DNA of 64,000 nucleotides from Listeria immobilis (GCF_014322765.1 NZ_JAASTZ010000008.1:62001-126000); one strand, 5' to 3'; counted from the first letter of the stretch, positions 19,633-29,280 are shown. Made by a program: numbers and translations. Notes: generated by a model from the letters alone, not told the origin.

Positions 19633-20217
19633 ATGAGAAAAGAAGAAATTAAACAAGCTGCTTTAGAACTTTTTGCAAGCAATGGATTTGAAGGAACATC
19701 ACTCGCAGATATTGCGGGAGTTGTAGGTTTAAAGAAGCAATCCATTTATTCTCATTTTAAAGATAAAGATGATTTATTTTTATCGATTATGAAGGATGCA
19801 AAGTCAACAGAAATCGACTACTACCGGGCGCATCTTCAGGATAGTGACTTATCTAGACCAGATTTAGTACTAGCTAGTTTGCTTTTTGGGGTGAAAAACT
19901 TATACGATACCGATGCAGCATTTCAGTTTTGGTTACGATATGGCTTTTATCCGCCTAAACATTTATACGATATTGTCCAAGCGGAAATTAGCGATAATGT
20001 GAGTCAAATGGAGCAAGACTTTACAGAATTATTCAGTAGCTGGATGGAACAAAAACTAATTCCAGAACAAGATGTTGAAACGATGAAAGAAGCATACATG
20101 GGCATTCTTGATGCAGTTATTGTCGAGATTGTTTATGTAAATGAACCACAAAGAACCCAAAAGAAAATCACAGCTTTATGGCAAATTTTCTGGAGAGGAA
20201 TTACGCTAAAAGCTTAA
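19633..20217 (+). CDS. TetR-family transcriptional regulator
   Basis: A 194-aa one-component repressor. The N-terminal helix-turn-helix is typical (IKQAALELFASNGFEGTSLADIAGVVGLKKQSIYSHFKDKDDLF, here given by position about 4-47). The remaining part is the ligand and dimer domain. I use ATG at 19633 with AAAGGAG upstream; the longer reading from 19558 would translate through the promoter. It is 14 bp upstream of a MATE efflux gene and most likely represses both until a drug or metabolite binds. Confidence 0.9.
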   Translation: MRKEEIKQAALELFASNGFEGTSLADIAGVVGLKKQSIYSHFKDKDDLFLSIMKDAKSTEIDYYRAHLQDSDLSRPDLVLASLLFGVKNLYDTDAAFQFWLRYGFYPPKHLYDIVQAEISDNVSQMEQDFTELFSSWMEQKLIPEQDVETMKEAYMGILDAVIVEIVYVNEPQRTQKKITALWQIFWRGITLKA

Positions 20218-20231
20218 ATTAGAGGTGCTAT

Positions 20232-21563
20232 ATGGCAAAAAATATCGAAATTTTAGAAACAGATTCAGTAAAAAAGATTTATTTTAGATATTTAATACCT
20301 TCCTTAGTCGGGATGTTATTAATGTCATTAAATATCGTTATTGACGGAATTTTCGTTGGGCATAAACTTGGCGGGACTGCGCTTGCTGGGATAAATATTG
20401 CAGTCCCAGTCTTTACCATTTTTACCGCTATTTCGATTTGGATTGGAATTGGAGCAGCTACACAGTTTTCTTTTGCAATTGGTGAAAAGAACGTTGCTAA
20501 AGCGCAGACTATTTTTACAAATGCGATTCTAGCTGTTGTCTCGATTACAATTGTTATCGCAATTATTGCATTCATTTTTAAAGCTCCACTCGCTTATTTT
20601 TTAGGTGCGAATGATGACACGATTGGTTACGTACTCGAATATATGAATGTTTTACTTATTTTTGGATTTGCACTTACTTTAGAAAATATTTTAAGTATCT
20701 TTGTAAGAAATGATGGCGATCCGAATTTATCCATGATTGCGCTTGTTGTTACAGCTATTTGTAATGTTATTTTAAATTATTTTTTCCTATTTATTTTTGA
20801 ATGGGGGGTAACTGGCTCTGCTCTTGCAACAATGATCGCGATTATTATTGGGGTGCTAATCCTCACTACCCATTTCTTTAAAAAATCAAGTCGCTTAAAA
20901 TTTGTTCGCTTAAATTGGAATAAAGCTTTTTTTAAAAAGACATTTTCAATCGGTCTTCCGAGTTTTCTAGCGGAAGTTGGTGTATCCGTATTTACATTTG
21001 GCTATAATATTTCACTAGCTGCAATTGCTGGAACTGCTGGTGTTGCTGCATTCTCAGTATTAAACTATACGCACAGTGTGATTTTGATGCTGTTCCTCGG
21101 AATGGGTTCAGCAATTCAACCATTAATTAGTTACTACAGAGGAGCAAAAGCAAGAGAAAAAGAATTAGAAACGTTAAAAATTGCGATTCTCGTGGCGTTC
21201 TGTACCGGAGTTGGTTTCTTATTAGTTGGCCTATTCGCATCGAATTTACTCGTTTCGATGTTCGGTAATTTCACCCCTGATATTAAAGATCTAGCAAGCT
21301 CCGGAATCAAACTTTTCTATACAGCCTACTTATTTATGGGCTTTAACTTTGTGATGATGACTTACTTCCAAACATCAGACAAAGTAAAAATGGCGACCTG
21401 GATCACCATTTCACGGGAAATTATTTTCATGGTTATCTTCTTGTTAATTTTACCTTCCATAATTGGTATCACAGGTGTTTGGCTAGCAATCCCAATTTCT
21501 GAAATGATTGTAGCAGCATCGATTGTCATTTATATGAAGAAAAAACATATTTTATTTAAATAG
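20232..21563 (+). CDS. MATE-family efflux transporter
   Basis: A 443-aa multidrug and toxin extrusion family protein with twelve membrane segments in two homologous halves. Typical features are the N-terminal YLIPSLVGMLLMSLNIVIDGIFVGHKLG-like first helix, the charged FVRNDGDPNLSM loop and the matching second half after about residue 235. Such pumps export cationic compounds with sodium or proton antiport. It is cotranscribed with the TetR regulator. Confidence 0.92.
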   Translation: MAKNIEILETDSVKKIYFRYLIPSLVGMLLMSLNIVIDGIFVGHKLGGTALAGINIAVPVFTIFTAISIWIGIGAATQFSFAIGEKNVAKAQTIFTNAILAVVSITIVIAIIAFIFKAPLAYFLGANDDTIGYVLEYMNVLLIFGFALTLENILSIFVRNDGDPNLSMIALVVTAICNVILNYFFLFIFEWGVTGSALATMIAIIIGVLILTTHFFKKSSRLKFVRLNWNKAFFKKTFSIGLPSFLAEVGVSVFTFGYNISLAAIAGTAGVAAFSVLNYTHSVILMLFLGMGSAIQPLISYYRGAKAREKELETLKIAILVAFCTGVGFLLVGLFASNLLVSMFGNFTPDIKDLASSGIKLFYTAYLFMGFNFVMMTYFQTSDKVKMATWITISREIIFMVIFLLILPSIIGITGVWLAIPISEMIVAASIVIYMKKKHILFK

Positions 21564-21603
21564 CTGAAAAAGCGAAGGCGATATGTTTTTTATCACAAAA
21601 TAA

Positions 21604-21929
21604 CCAAGCAATCTACCACCAGGAAGTTATATTGTAAAAGAAATCATCGCGCCAGAGGACTATGAAAATCAGATAAAGAAATACTCGTCATGATACCTTT
21701 TAACCCACAAGACCAAGTCCATGTTACCTTTAGCGATACTAAAATAAAAGTAACTCCAACACCAAGTAACCTGAGCGGAGGAGATAAGCTAGATGAGATG
21801 GTTATTAAAGAAGTAAATACCAAAGACACATTATCTCAAACTGGAGATAGCGGAGAAAGAAAACTATTGTATACAAACGCGTTACTAACTACTAGGAGTG
21901 TTTTGTTGTTGTATAGAAGAAATCATTAA
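21604..21929 (+). pseudogene. Decayed C-terminal remnant of an LPXTG surface protein
   Basis: One frame starting near 21610 reads as a Cna-B/SpaA-type strand (LPPGSYIVKEIIAPEDYE) and hits a stop at 21691. After a frameshift near 21671 the next frame continues the same domain (DKEILVMIPFNPQDQ, VHVTFSDTKI), followed by a degenerate sorting signal LSQTGDSGE in place of LPxTG, a broken hydrophobic segment and a basic end (RRNH). No start or upstream body remains. In related Listeria a large cell-wall protein occupies this spot (from memory), so this is probably the tail left after deletion. Confidence 0.8.
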
Positions 21930-21938
21930 GGAATTGAC

Positions 21939-21971
21939 AAAAGGAATCCAAGGTTAGCCTGGATTCCTTTT
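21939..21971 (-). terminator. Terminator of tRNA-Leu
   Basis: AAAAGGAATCCA (21939-21950) pairs with TGGATTCCTTTT (21960-21971). It begins 7 nt beyond the 3' end of the tRNA on the minus strand. Confidence 0.9.
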
Positions 21972-21978
21972 CGAATGA

Positions 21979-22062
<84 letters not shown>

Positions 22063-22081
22063 GTGTACATTAGCAAAATTA

Positions 22082-22111
22082 ATTATAATATTGAACGCTT
22101 TCTTTTGTCAA
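22082..22111 (-). promoter_or_regulatory. Promoter of tRNA-Leu
   Basis: On the minus strand TTGACA (22111-22106, read with flanking T) and TATAAT (22087-22082) are both consensus-like and 18 bp apart, placed about 20 bp upstream of the tRNA. Confidence 0.85.
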
Positions 22112-22196
22112 TAATTTATGTGGATTTAACTAGTTAAAGGTAAGTGGTTTCTAGTATAATAGAGAGAAATTAATTTACTTGAAAGAAGGTGGAAAT

Positions 22197-23078
22197 TTGG
22201 ATTTAAGAGCTATTGAAATGTTGAAAAATGCGAAAGTGATAAAAGAAATAAAGAAAGGTTTTTCAATAGATCAAAAATACCAAGTAGACAATAGCTATCT
22301 AGTTCGTGTTTTCCCGGAAAATATGTGGGAAGAGCGAAAAGTGGAATTTGAAGCAATCCAAAAATTAACTTCATTAGCTCCTAAAGTACCACGAGCATTG
22401 GAGTTTGGTTTTCTTCAAGGAAAAGGATACATGGTGATGGATTATGTACTAGGCGAAGATGCTGAGAGCGGAATGACACATTTGTCTAACGCAGAACAGC
22501 TCCAAGCAGGCGTTTCAGCAGGAGCAGTTTTGCGAAAAATACATAAAATGGATATAAATGCGACAGAATTAAATTGGTATGATTTTCAAAAAAAGAAATA
22601 TTATCGGAAATTAAGTAAGTTAAAGGAATCAAAGTTAGAAGTAGTATTTCTTCAAGAGCTAGAGTCTTTTATTGAAAATAATTTAGATTTAATGAAGGAA
22701 AGAGAGATTCGACTACAACATGGTGATTTTCATCCAGCCAATATCATTTTAAAGAATCATCAATTTGCTGGAATAATTGATTTTAACCGTTTGGAGTTTG
22801 GTGATCCATTATTTGATTTAGCTAAAATTGGTTTTTTCACAACAAATAGCAGTATCGCTTTTGCGAAAGGGAATATTTTGGGTTATATTGGAAAAGAAGA
22901 TATAACTGATTTTTGGAAACTTTATGCACTTTATACAGCAATGCATATTGTTTTTGCTCTAAGCTGGGCAAGTGAAAATGATATGCGCAATTTAGAAAAG
23001 TTAGAGTCTTACGCGACAAAGACAGCAAGTAGCCATGATAATTTTCGGAAATTAACACCAAAATGGATGACCAACTAG
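22197..23078 (+). CDS. Aminoglycoside phosphotransferase-like kinase
   Basis: A 293-aa protein with the APH/choline kinase fold. The catalytic loop LQHGDFHPANIIL and the metal-binding IIDFNRLEFGDPLFDLAK are intact, with an N-terminal lobe of normal length. I place the start at TTG 22197, seven bases after AGAAGG; an alternative TTG lies at 22179. Members phosphorylate antibiotics or small metabolites; chromosomal Firmicute copies like this are usually not resistance genes. It is followed closely by the GyrI-like gene. Confidence 0.85.
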   Translation: MDLRAIEMLKNAKVIKEIKKGFSIDQKYQVDNSYLVRVFPENMWEERKVEFEAIQKLTSLAPKVPRALEFGFLQGKGYMVMDYVLGEDAESGMTHLSNAEQLQAGVSAGAVLRKIHKMDINATELNWYDFQKKKYYRKLSKLKESKLEVVFLQELESFIENNLDLMKEREIRLQHGDFHPANIILKNHQFAGIIDFNRLEFGDPLFDLAKIGFFTTNSSIAFAKGNILGYIGKEDITDFWKLYALYTAMHIVFALSWASENDMRNLEKLESYATKTASSHDNFRKLTPKWMTN

Positions 23079-23089
23079 GAGGAATTAAA

Positions 23090-23716
23090 ATGGCGGAAGA
23101 AAAAATTGATTTTAAAAAAATAGAAAAGAAGCTTTATGCGCCTAAACGTAAACCAGAACGTATTTTTGTTCCCGAAATTAATTTTTTAATGGTGGATGGT
23201 AAAGGTGATCCGGATGGCCCAGAGTACCAAGCGGCAGTTCAAGCGCTTTATACAATTGCTTATACAATCAAAATGAGTAAAATGGGAGATACGCGTTTAG
23301 CTGGTTATAATGATTTTGTTGTGCCACCGCTGGAAGGTTTTTGGTGGTCTGAGGGAATGTTTGATCTAGAGGACCGAGATGCTTGGTTATGGAGTTCACT
23401 TCTTCGACAACCAGATTTTGTAACGGAAGAAGTCCTTCAATGGGCAAAAATGCAAGCTAAGAAGAAAAAGCCAACAATTGATACAAGTAATGTGAAATTA
23501 GAGCGATTTTTTGAAGGGGATTGTGTTCAAATGATGCACATTGGCCCGTTTAGTAAAGAGATTGAAACAACGACAAAGTTACATCAATTTATGAAAGAAG
23601 AAGGGCTACAAAATGATACTGGTGCAATTCGAAAGCATCATGAGATTTATCTAAGTGATCCTAGAAAAACAGCACAAGAAAAGATGCGTACGATTTTAAG
23701 ACTTCCAGTGAGTTGA
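23090..23716 (+). CDS. GyrI-like small-molecule-binding protein
   Basis: A 208-aa protein of the GyrI-like/SOUL-type binding fold without a DNA-binding part. Typical stretches are FLMVDGKGDPDGPEYQAAVQALYTIAY near residue 30 and the C-terminal MHIGPFSKEIETTTKLHQFM. ATG at 23090 with AGGAGG upstream is the start. It lies 11 bp after the phosphotransferase-like gene and is probably cotranscribed. The ligand is unknown. Confidence 0.85.
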   Translation: MAEEKIDFKKIEKKLYAPKRKPERIFVPEINFLMVDGKGDPDGPEYQAAVQALYTIAYTIKMSKMGDTRLAGYNDFVVPPLEGFWWSEGMFDLEDRDAWLWSSLLRQPDFVTEEVLQWAKMQAKKKKPTIDTSNVKLERFFEGDCVQMMHIGPFSKEIETTTKLHQFMKEEGLQNDTGAIRKHHEIYLSDPRKTAQEKMRTILRLPVS

Positions 23717-23821
23717 ATAATGGGAATTGTTTGCGTTATAGTATAGAAGAAAAGGAACGATGATAACTGTCCGAAATCATTTTATTTTAGGGTAGTTTTT
23801 GATAAAGTGGGGTTTTTGAAA

Positions 23822-24211
23822 ATGTATTTTTTGTATGTTGGTTTATTTGGTGCGTTGGGTGGAATGTGTCGCTATGCGATTAATTTGTGGATGACTGGAG
23901 ATAGCTTTCCCTATGCGACTTTAACAGTAAATCTAATTGGTTGTTTTTTATTGGCCTTTTTAATGCAATTTTTGGCGAAAAAATCACGTCTTTCACAGGT
24001 GGTCTTAAATGGTATTGGAACTGGTTTTGTAGGCGCATTTACAACATTTTCCGCATTTAGTGTGGATGCTATTCAATTGTTCCAAAATGGGGAAGTATTA
24101 CTGTCACTTACTTATATAACTGTGAGTTTAATCGGTGGCCTCTTGATGGTAAAGCTTGGATATATGCTAAGCGGTTACCTTTTGAATAGGGGGAGTCACG
24201 ATGTTCATTAA
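23822..24211 (+). CDS. crcB: Fluoride channel FluC/CrcB, first copy
   Basis: A 129-aa four-helix fluoride channel subunit. The N-terminal GALGGMCRYAINLW, the central polar NLIGCF and the break-helix GAFTTFSAFSVD are the family signatures. Fluc channels are antiparallel dimers, and tandem copies in Firmicutes form such pairs. The next gene overlaps this one by 11 bases. I see no fluoride riboswitch in the 105 bp upstream. Confidence 0.93.
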   Translation: MYFLYVGLFGALGGMCRYAINLWMTGDSFPYATLTVNLIGCFLLAFLMQFLAKKSRLSQVVLNGIGTGFVGAFTTFSAFSVDAIQLFQNGEVLLSLTYITVSLIGGLLMVKLGYMLSGYLLNRGSHDVH

Positions 24212-24557
24212 TTTCTTGCTGGTTGGGATTGGCGCTGGACTTGGTGCGATGCTTCGTTATGGCATTTCTATACTAATTAAAAGTAAATGGAAAACGAACT
24301 TTCCATATGCGACATTTTTTATTAATATAACAGGTTCATTTTTATTAGGATTTCTTGTTTCTTCAGCTGTAGGTCCCGTTTGGCAACTATTATTAGGTAC
24401 TGGATTTATGGGAGGTTATACAACTTTTTCTACCTTTAAAGTGGAAAGTATGGAATTAAAGTGGAAGGCTAATTTTCGGGTATTATTTTCTTATCTAGGT
24501 CTTAGTTATGTTTTGGGATTAATAGCTGCTTTTACTGGTATAATGATCGGTCTATAA
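24201..24557 (+). CDS. crcB: Fluoride channel FluC/CrcB, second copy
   Basis: A 118-aa paralogue of the previous gene with GAGLGAMLRYGISIL, NITGSFLLGF and GGYTTFSTFKVE. It overlaps the first copy by 11 bases and is read in another frame, so both are made together. They probably assemble with each other or as separate homodimers. Confidence 0.93.
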   Translation: MFINFLLVGIGAGLGAMLRYGISILIKSKWKTNFPYATFFINITGSFLLGFLVSSAVGPVWQLLLGTGFMGGYTTFSTFKVESMELKWKANFRVLFSYLGLSYVLGLIAAFTGIMIGL

Positions 24558-24652
24558 GAATTGTTTAAGAAAATAAGAAAACGATTGCCTGTATATCCTC
24601 AAAATGCTATGCTAGAAAGAACGATAAGCTTCAGAGAGGACGAGAAAGTAAG

Positions 24653-25033
24653 ATGACGGGTTTTAAAAAAGTAATTGTACCGATGTTATTAATCGTATTA
24701 TTCTTGGCAGGTTGTAATCAAGAAACTGTGCCTGCTTTAGTGCTTGATGGGACAGTGACTGATGCTAGTTTATTAGAAAACAATAGTGAGCTAACAGTCG
24801 ATGGTGTATTAACTTGGAACGGAGAAAAGAATGACTATTCTAGTGAAGTTATTATTACCGTAACAGGCAATACCGCTGTAACAAATGAAGCCACTGGTAA
24901 AGAGATGAAATTGGCTGATATTAAAAACGGAGATACTATAAAAGCTGTATTTCCTGATGGATCTACTATTACTTCTCCTGCACCAGGGAAAATTTCTGAA
25001 AGCGCAACTTCTATAAAAATAACACCAAAATAA
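24653..25033 (+). CDS. Small lipoprotein of unknown function
   Basis: A 126-aa secreted lipoprotein. The signal peptide ends in the lipobox LAGC with the lipidated cysteine at residue 21. The mature part is about 100 residues, rich in Thr, Val and charged residues, with VITVTGNTAVTNEATGKEMKLADIKNGDTI, which resembles an OB-like extracellular domain often seen in small Firmicute lipoproteins. It is a single-gene unit ended by its own terminator. No function is known to me. Confidence 0.82.
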   Translation: MTGFKKVIVPMLLIVLFLAGCNQETVPALVLDGTVTDASLLENNSELTVDGVLTWNGEKNDYSSEVIITVTGNTAVTNEATGKEMKLADIKNGDTIKAVFPDGSTITSPAPGKISESATSIKITPK

Positions 25034-25064
25034 AAACATTTTCCGTTATTCGGAGATGTTTTTT
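25032..25064 (+). terminator. Terminator after the small lipoprotein gene
   Basis: AAAAACATTTTCCG and CGGAGATGTTTTTT form an interrupted stem with a T-run directly after the stop codon. Confidence 0.8.
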
Positions 25065-25167
25065 ATTTGAATTTGTGTCAGTCTAATGAATTATCAAGAA
25101 CTCGGTTGTTTTTTGTACCATTTTTATGTTAGCTTTAATGTATTACATAAAAACTGGAGGATTTCAT

Positions 25168-26310
25168 ATGAAAAAAGGGATATTATTTTCACTTTTGTTA
25201 GCAACATTGCTTGTTTTTAGTGCTTGTGGCGAGAGTGCCGAAGAAAAAGCAGCAAAAACACCACAAGGTCAATTTATTCAAACAGTAAAAAATAGTTCAA
25301 ACGTACCAGATCAATCAACTTATACAACAACTTTTGGAGTAACAGATATAAACATAGCTAGTACTGATCCTAGTGCAGCATCTATAAATCTGTTGAAAGA
25401 TATTAAATTTTCCATGACGACTTCTACAGATGAAAAAATAGATAAATCTGAAACAAAACTAAATGTGACATCGTCTAATAGCCTTTTACCAATTTCGCTA
25501 GATTTAGATTTCTTAGTGAATACAAAAACTGGTGACGCATTTATCCCACTAAAATCTATTGTGGAACCAGATGAATCCTTACTTAGTTATTTAGACCAAG
25601 CAACTAATGGTATGTGGTCTAAACTCAATACACAATTTCCAGACTTAAAGAATAAATATATCAGCACAGAAGAACTAACTAGTACAATGACGGGTGAAAC
25701 ACTTCCTGAGACAGAAGTAGATACGAAGAAAATAGAAGCAGCTTCAAAAGATTTAAACAAAAGAAGCTCTAAACTATTAAATAACTATTTTGCTGGACTA
25801 AAAGAAGATCGTTTTACAAAAGCGGATAATGGTACGATTTCAGTAACATTAACAAAAACAGATATTGCTAATTTAACAACCGAAGCAGTTAAACTGTTGG
25901 ATGATGAAAAAGTAAAAGAAGATTTTAAAGTAATTATTGAAAGTCAAGGTGCGAATAGCGTAACTGACTTTGAAACGACATATGCGGATATGAAAACAAG
26001 CCTAGAAAAAGCTTCAAAAGAATTAAAAGATAACAAAGATATAGCAATAAAATTCAAGGTTTCCATTAAGCCAGGTAAAGACAACTCATTAGATAATTTA
26101 ACATTAAACGTAAAAGTGGAAGATAAATCAACAGCCGATGCACCACAGTCTATTGCATTCAAAGTAGAAACGAAAGCAGAAGAATTTATTCCAGTTGCTG
26201 ACTTCCCTACAAAAGATCAAATTGTTACAAGTGAAGAAATATCAAAAATTATATCAGATTTTTACACACAAATGTATAGTGGAATGGACTTAACTGGTTC
26301 AGGACTATAA
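25168..26310 (+). CDS. Lipoprotein of unknown function (380 aa)
   Basis: The protein has a signal peptide with lipobox FSAC (cysteine at residue 20), so it is anchored outside the membrane. The mature part is about 360 residues, rich in Lys, Ser, Thr and Asp, without further cysteines that I can see and without a motif I recognise. Repeated beta-strand-like stretches (for example ITVTLTKTDI-type and SIAFKVETKAEEF) suggest a beta-rich fold. ATG at 25168 follows GGAGG. It is a single-gene unit. Confidence 0.82.
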   Translation: MKKGILFSLLLATLLVFSACGESAEEKAAKTPQGQFIQTVKNSSNVPDQSTYTTTFGVTDINIASTDPSAASINLLKDIKFSMTTSTDEKIDKSETKLNVTSSNSLLPISLDLDFLVNTKTGDAFIPLKSIVEPDESLLSYLDQATNGMWSKLNTQFPDLKNKYISTEELTSTMTGETLPETEVDTKKIEAASKDLNKRSSKLLNNYFAGLKEDRFTKADNGTISVTLTKTDIANLTTEAVKLLDDEKVKEDFKVIIESQGANSVTDFETTYADMKTSLEKASKELKDNKDIAIKFKVSIKPGKDNSLDNLTLNVKVEDKSTADAPQSIAFKVETKAEEFIPVADFPTKDQIVTSEEISKIISDFYTQMYSGMDLTGSGL

Positions 26311-26316
26311 TGTTTC

Positions 26317-26351
26317 TAAAAGACGTAGTGACTCAGGTCATTGCGTTTTTT
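26317..26351 (+). terminator. Terminator after the 380-aa lipoprotein gene
   Basis: AAAAGACGTAGTGAC and GTCATTGCGTTTTTT pair around TCAG with some G-U pairs, followed by a T-run. Confidence 0.8.
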
Positions 26352-26414
26352 GTTTTTTATTTTAAGCCTGCTTTGTGGTATGATATGTAGAGAAAATGAT
26401 GGACGGGTGAGATA

Positions 26415-26876
26415 ATGGAATTCGAATTAGTTTTAACAAAAGAAAGTGACACAATACTTCTAGCAAAACAAATCGGGGAAAAACTTCAAGCAGGTGATGT
26501 GATTTTACTTGAAGGAGATCTTGGTGCTGGAAAAACCACCTTTACAAAAGGTATTGGTAAAGGGTTATTGATTCCACAAATGATAAAAAGCCCAACCTTC
26601 ACGATAATTCGAGAATATAAAAAAGGACGATTGCCACTTTATCATATGGATGTATACCGGTTAGAAGATGCTTCGGCTGACGAACTGGGTCTAGAAGAAT
26701 ATTTTTATGGTGATGGAGTGAGCGTGGTGGAGTGGGCCCAGTTTGTTGGGGAAGACTTGCCAAATGAATACTTAGAAATTCAACTTTTTCATATAGATGA
26801 GAATACACGGAAAATAGTTGCGAAACCAGTTGGGAAAAGGTATGAGCAACTAGCGATGGAGGTTTTTCAGAAATGA
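26415..26876 (+). CDS. tsaE: tRNA t6A synthesis ATPase TsaE
   Basis: A 153-aa P-loop ATPase needed for the universal t6A37 modification of ANN-decoding tRNAs. The Walker A is LEGDLGAGKTTFTKG, and the conserved SPTFTI and HMDVYRL follow. It works with TsaB and TsaD, encoded in the same operon. Its stop overlaps the tsaB start (ATGA). Confidence 0.96.
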   Translation: MEFELVLTKESDTILLAKQIGEKLQAGDVILLEGDLGAGKTTFTKGIGKGLLIPQMIKSPTFTIIREYKKGRLPLYHMDVYRLEDASADELGLEEYFYGDGVSVVEWAQFVGEDLPNEYLEIQLFHIDENTRKIVAKPVGKRYEQLAMEVFQK

Positions 26877-27571
26877 TACTGGGAATAGATACATCTTCTG
26901 ATACGATGACGATAGCACTTTTTGATAATGGGGTAGTTATCGGGGAATATACAACAAATTTGAAAAAAAATCATAGCGTTCGACTGTTACCTGCGATTGC
27001 TGCTTTAATGGATGAATGTTCAGTAAAACCAACTGATTTAAAGAAAATTGCGGTTGCAAAAGGCCCAGGTTCCTATACCGGACTACGAATAGGTGTAACG
27101 GTGGCGAAAACGATGGCATGGGATGCAGGAATCCCAATTGTAGGAATTTCTTCTTTAGCACTTTTAGCTGAAAATGCTTTGTACTTTTCTGGTAAAGTGG
27201 TTGCTTTAATGGATGCGCGTCGTGGTAATGTTTACGCAGGTGTCTACCAAGCAATTCAAGGGGAAATGAGCAATATCCTACCTGACAGTCATATAGCACT
27301 TGCTGAATTACTGGAAAAATTACAACAAAGTGGCGAAAACGAAGCCATTTTCTTTACGGGTACATTGAACGAGCAAATTTGCTTAATGATTACTGAAACC
27401 CTTGGCGATCGAGCGATTTTTGCCAGTGCAGATTATACTTACGCTCGAGCGGGTTCTTTAGTGAAATTAGCAGAACAATTAACCGGAGAGCCAGCAGACG
27501 CTTTTATTCCTGATTATTTAAAACTTGCAGAAGCGGAAAGCAAATGGCTGGAATCGAGGGGTTCTGAGTGA
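26873..27571 (+). CDS. tsaB: tRNA t6A synthesis protein TsaB
   Basis: A 232-aa ASKHA-fold protein, the inactive partner that supports TsaD. It opens with ILGIDTSSDTMTIALF and has the conserved GPGSYTGLRIGV. It overlaps tsaE by four bases and rimI by four bases (GTGA). Confidence 0.96.
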   Translation: MILGIDTSSDTMTIALFDNGVVIGEYTTNLKKNHSVRLLPAIAALMDECSVKPTDLKKIAVAKGPGSYTGLRIGVTVAKTMAWDAGIPIVGISSLALLAENALYFSGKVVALMDARRGNVYAGVYQAIQGEMSNILPDSHIALAELLEKLQQSGENEAIFFTGTLNEQICLMITETLGDRAIFASADYTYARAGSLVKLAEQLTGEPADAFIPDYLKLAEAESKWLESRGSE

Positions 27572-28023
27572 GTTTGAAAGAAGGACTATTATTTAAAGAA
27601 GCGACACTTGCTGATTTAAAAAGTATTATGCATGTCGAAAAGGCTTCATTTACAGTACCTTGGACGGAAGCCGCTTTCCGAAATGAATTTATTATTAATC
27701 AATATGCTTCTTATATTCTAGCAACATATAATGGGGAAGTAGTAGGCTATGCTGGAATTTGGCTGGTGCTTGATGAGGGGCATGTAACGAATATTGCAAT
27801 TCATCCAGATTATCAGGGAAATCACTACGGGGAGGCGCTTCTTCGTGAAATAATACGAATGGCAAAAGAGCGCGGTGTTATTCGAATAACTTTAGAGGTT
27901 CGCGTATCAAATGATGTAGCACAAGGACTTTACAAAAAATTAGGATTTCAAAACGGCGCCATTCGGAAAAACTACTATCCGGATACGAAAGAGGATGCGC
28001 TAGTGATGTGGGTGGACTTATGA
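27568..28023 (+). CDS. rimI: Ribosomal protein alanine N-acetyltransferase RimI
   Basis: A 151-aa GNAT acetyltransferase. The acetyl-CoA loop is [17 protein letters not shown] and the C-terminal [18 protein letters not shown] is the RimI type, which acetylates the N-terminus of ribosomal protein S18. It starts with GTG overlapping the tsaB stop. Its place between tsaB and tsaD is standard in Firmicutes. Confidence 0.93.
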   Translation: MSLKEGLLFKEATLADLKSIMHVEKASFTVPWTEAAFRNEFIINQYASYILATYNGEVVGYAGIWLVLDEGHVTNIAIHPDYQGNHYGEALLREIIRMAKERGVIRITLEVRVSNDVAQGLYKKLGFQNGAIRKNYYPDTKEDALVMWVDL

Positions 28024-29042
28024 TGAAAAATACATTAATTCTTGGGATAGAATCAAGCTGTGATGAAACCGCTGCTTCTGTCGTAAAAAATGGAAATGAA
28101 ATTATTTCCAGTGTGGTGGCTTCACAAATAGAAAGTCATAAACGTTTTGGCGGGGTAGTACCTGAAATTGCTTCAAGACACCATGTGGAACAAATTACCA
28201 TAGTGATTGAAGAAGCGTTGAAAAAAGCAAATGTAACAATGGATGACCTAGATGCGGTCGCAGTTACAGAAGGACCGGGTCTTGTTGGTGCGCTTTTAAT
28301 TGGTGTAAATGCAGCTAAAACGCTTGCTTTTATGCATCAATTACCATTAATTGGTGTACACCACATTGCGGGGCATATTTATGCGAATCGTTTTGAAACA
28401 GAGCTAGATTTTCCATTACTTGCTTTGGTCGTTAGTGGCGGGCATACAGAGCTTGTTTTAATGCGCGCTGAAAATGATTTTGAAATTATTGGCGAAACAA
28501 GAGATGATGCGGCTGGAGAAGCGTATGACAAAGTGGCGCGAACACTAGGTTTATCTTATCCTGGTGGCGTACAAATTGATAAGCTCGCAAAAGACGGCGA
28601 GGATACATTCCATTTTCCAAGAGCGATGATGGATGATGGTTCGTTTGATTTTAGTTTTAGTGGCTTAAAATCTTCCTTTATAAATACGTTGCATAATTTA
28701 AGACAGCGCGGCGAAGAGCCAAATCCAAATGATATGGCAGCAAGTTTTCAAGCGAGCGTAATTGATGTATTAGTGGCGAAAACAATTCGAGCAGCTAAAA
28801 AATATGAAGTTAAACAATTGCTTCTAGCTGGAGGTGTAGCAGCCAATCAAGGGTTACGCGCACGTCTTATTCAAGAAGTCGAAATCGAACTTCCCGAAAC
28901 AGAATTAATCATTCCACCACTATCATTATGTGGTGACAATGCTGCGATGATTGCCGCTGCTGGTACTGTAAGCTTTTTACAAGGAAAACGCGGTAGTTTT
29001 GAGATGAACGCTAATCCAGGCTTATTATTAGAAGATATTTAA
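28020..29042 (+). CDS. tsaD: tRNA N6-threonylcarbamoyltransferase TsaD
   Basis: The catalytic subunit that transfers the threonylcarbamoyl group to A37. The 340-aa protein opens with [15 protein letters not shown], has the iron-binding VHHIAGH, the nucleotide-binding [11 protein letters not shown] and [16 protein letters not shown] at 28020 overlaps the rimI stop; a second ATG lies at 28023. It is the last gene of tsaE-tsaB-rimI-tsaD. Confidence 0.97.
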   Translation: MMKNTLILGIESSCDETAASVVKNGNEIISSVVASQIESHKRFGGVVPEIASRHHVEQITIVIEEALKKANVTMDDLDAVAVTEGPGLVGALLIGVNAAKTLAFMHQLPLIGVHHIAGHIYANRFETELDFPLLALVVSGGHTELVLMRAENDFEIIGETRDDAAGEAYDKVARTLGLSYPGGVQIDKLAKDGEDTFHFPRAMMDDGSFDFSFSGLKSSFINTLHNLRQRGEEPNPNDMAASFQASVIDVLVAKTIRAAKKYEVKQLLLAGGVAANQGLRARLIQEVEIELPETELIIPPLSLCGDNAAMIAAAGTVSFLQGKRGSFEMNANPGLLLEDI

Positions 29043-29048
29043 AGAAAT

Positions 29049-29096
29049 AGATCATTTTTTCCAAGGCTTTTTGGAAGGAAATGGTCTGTTTTTTAT
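29049..29096 (+). terminator. Terminator after tsaD
   Basis: AGATCATTTTTTCCAA pairs with TTGGAAGGAAATGGTCT (some G-U pairs and a bulge), followed by a T-run. Confidence 0.85.
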
Positions 29097-29142
29097 TAAT
29101 AATCCAAATTAACCGGTACACATCTGTTGGTATATCTAAACT

Positions 29143-29198
29143 TAAGAATTACATAATTATTAGGTAAGTAATAAACAACCTTTTTCTAGTATGATAAT
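29143..29198 (+). promoter_or_regulatory. Promoter of the two-component operon with three 11-bp-period boxes
   Basis: TAAGAATTA (29143-29151), TAATTATTA (29154-29162) and TAAGTAATA (29165-29173) start exactly 11 bp apart, one helical turn, as in operators of PhoB/OmpR-type regulators. A -10 element TATGAT starts at 29190, 25 bp after the start of the third box. The same geometry recurs before the DM13 lipoprotein gene. Confidence 0.7.
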
Positions 29199-29280
29199 AG
29201 TGTAAAAATGTCTTTTTATGCGAACTAAAGATACTGTTTTCTAACCAATTTTTGAAATAAAAACATGAGGTGATAGGCTT

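Noticed and set aside
23717-23821. Fluoride riboswitch before the FluC genes
   Set aside because: I looked for the conserved aptamer stretches and did not see them.
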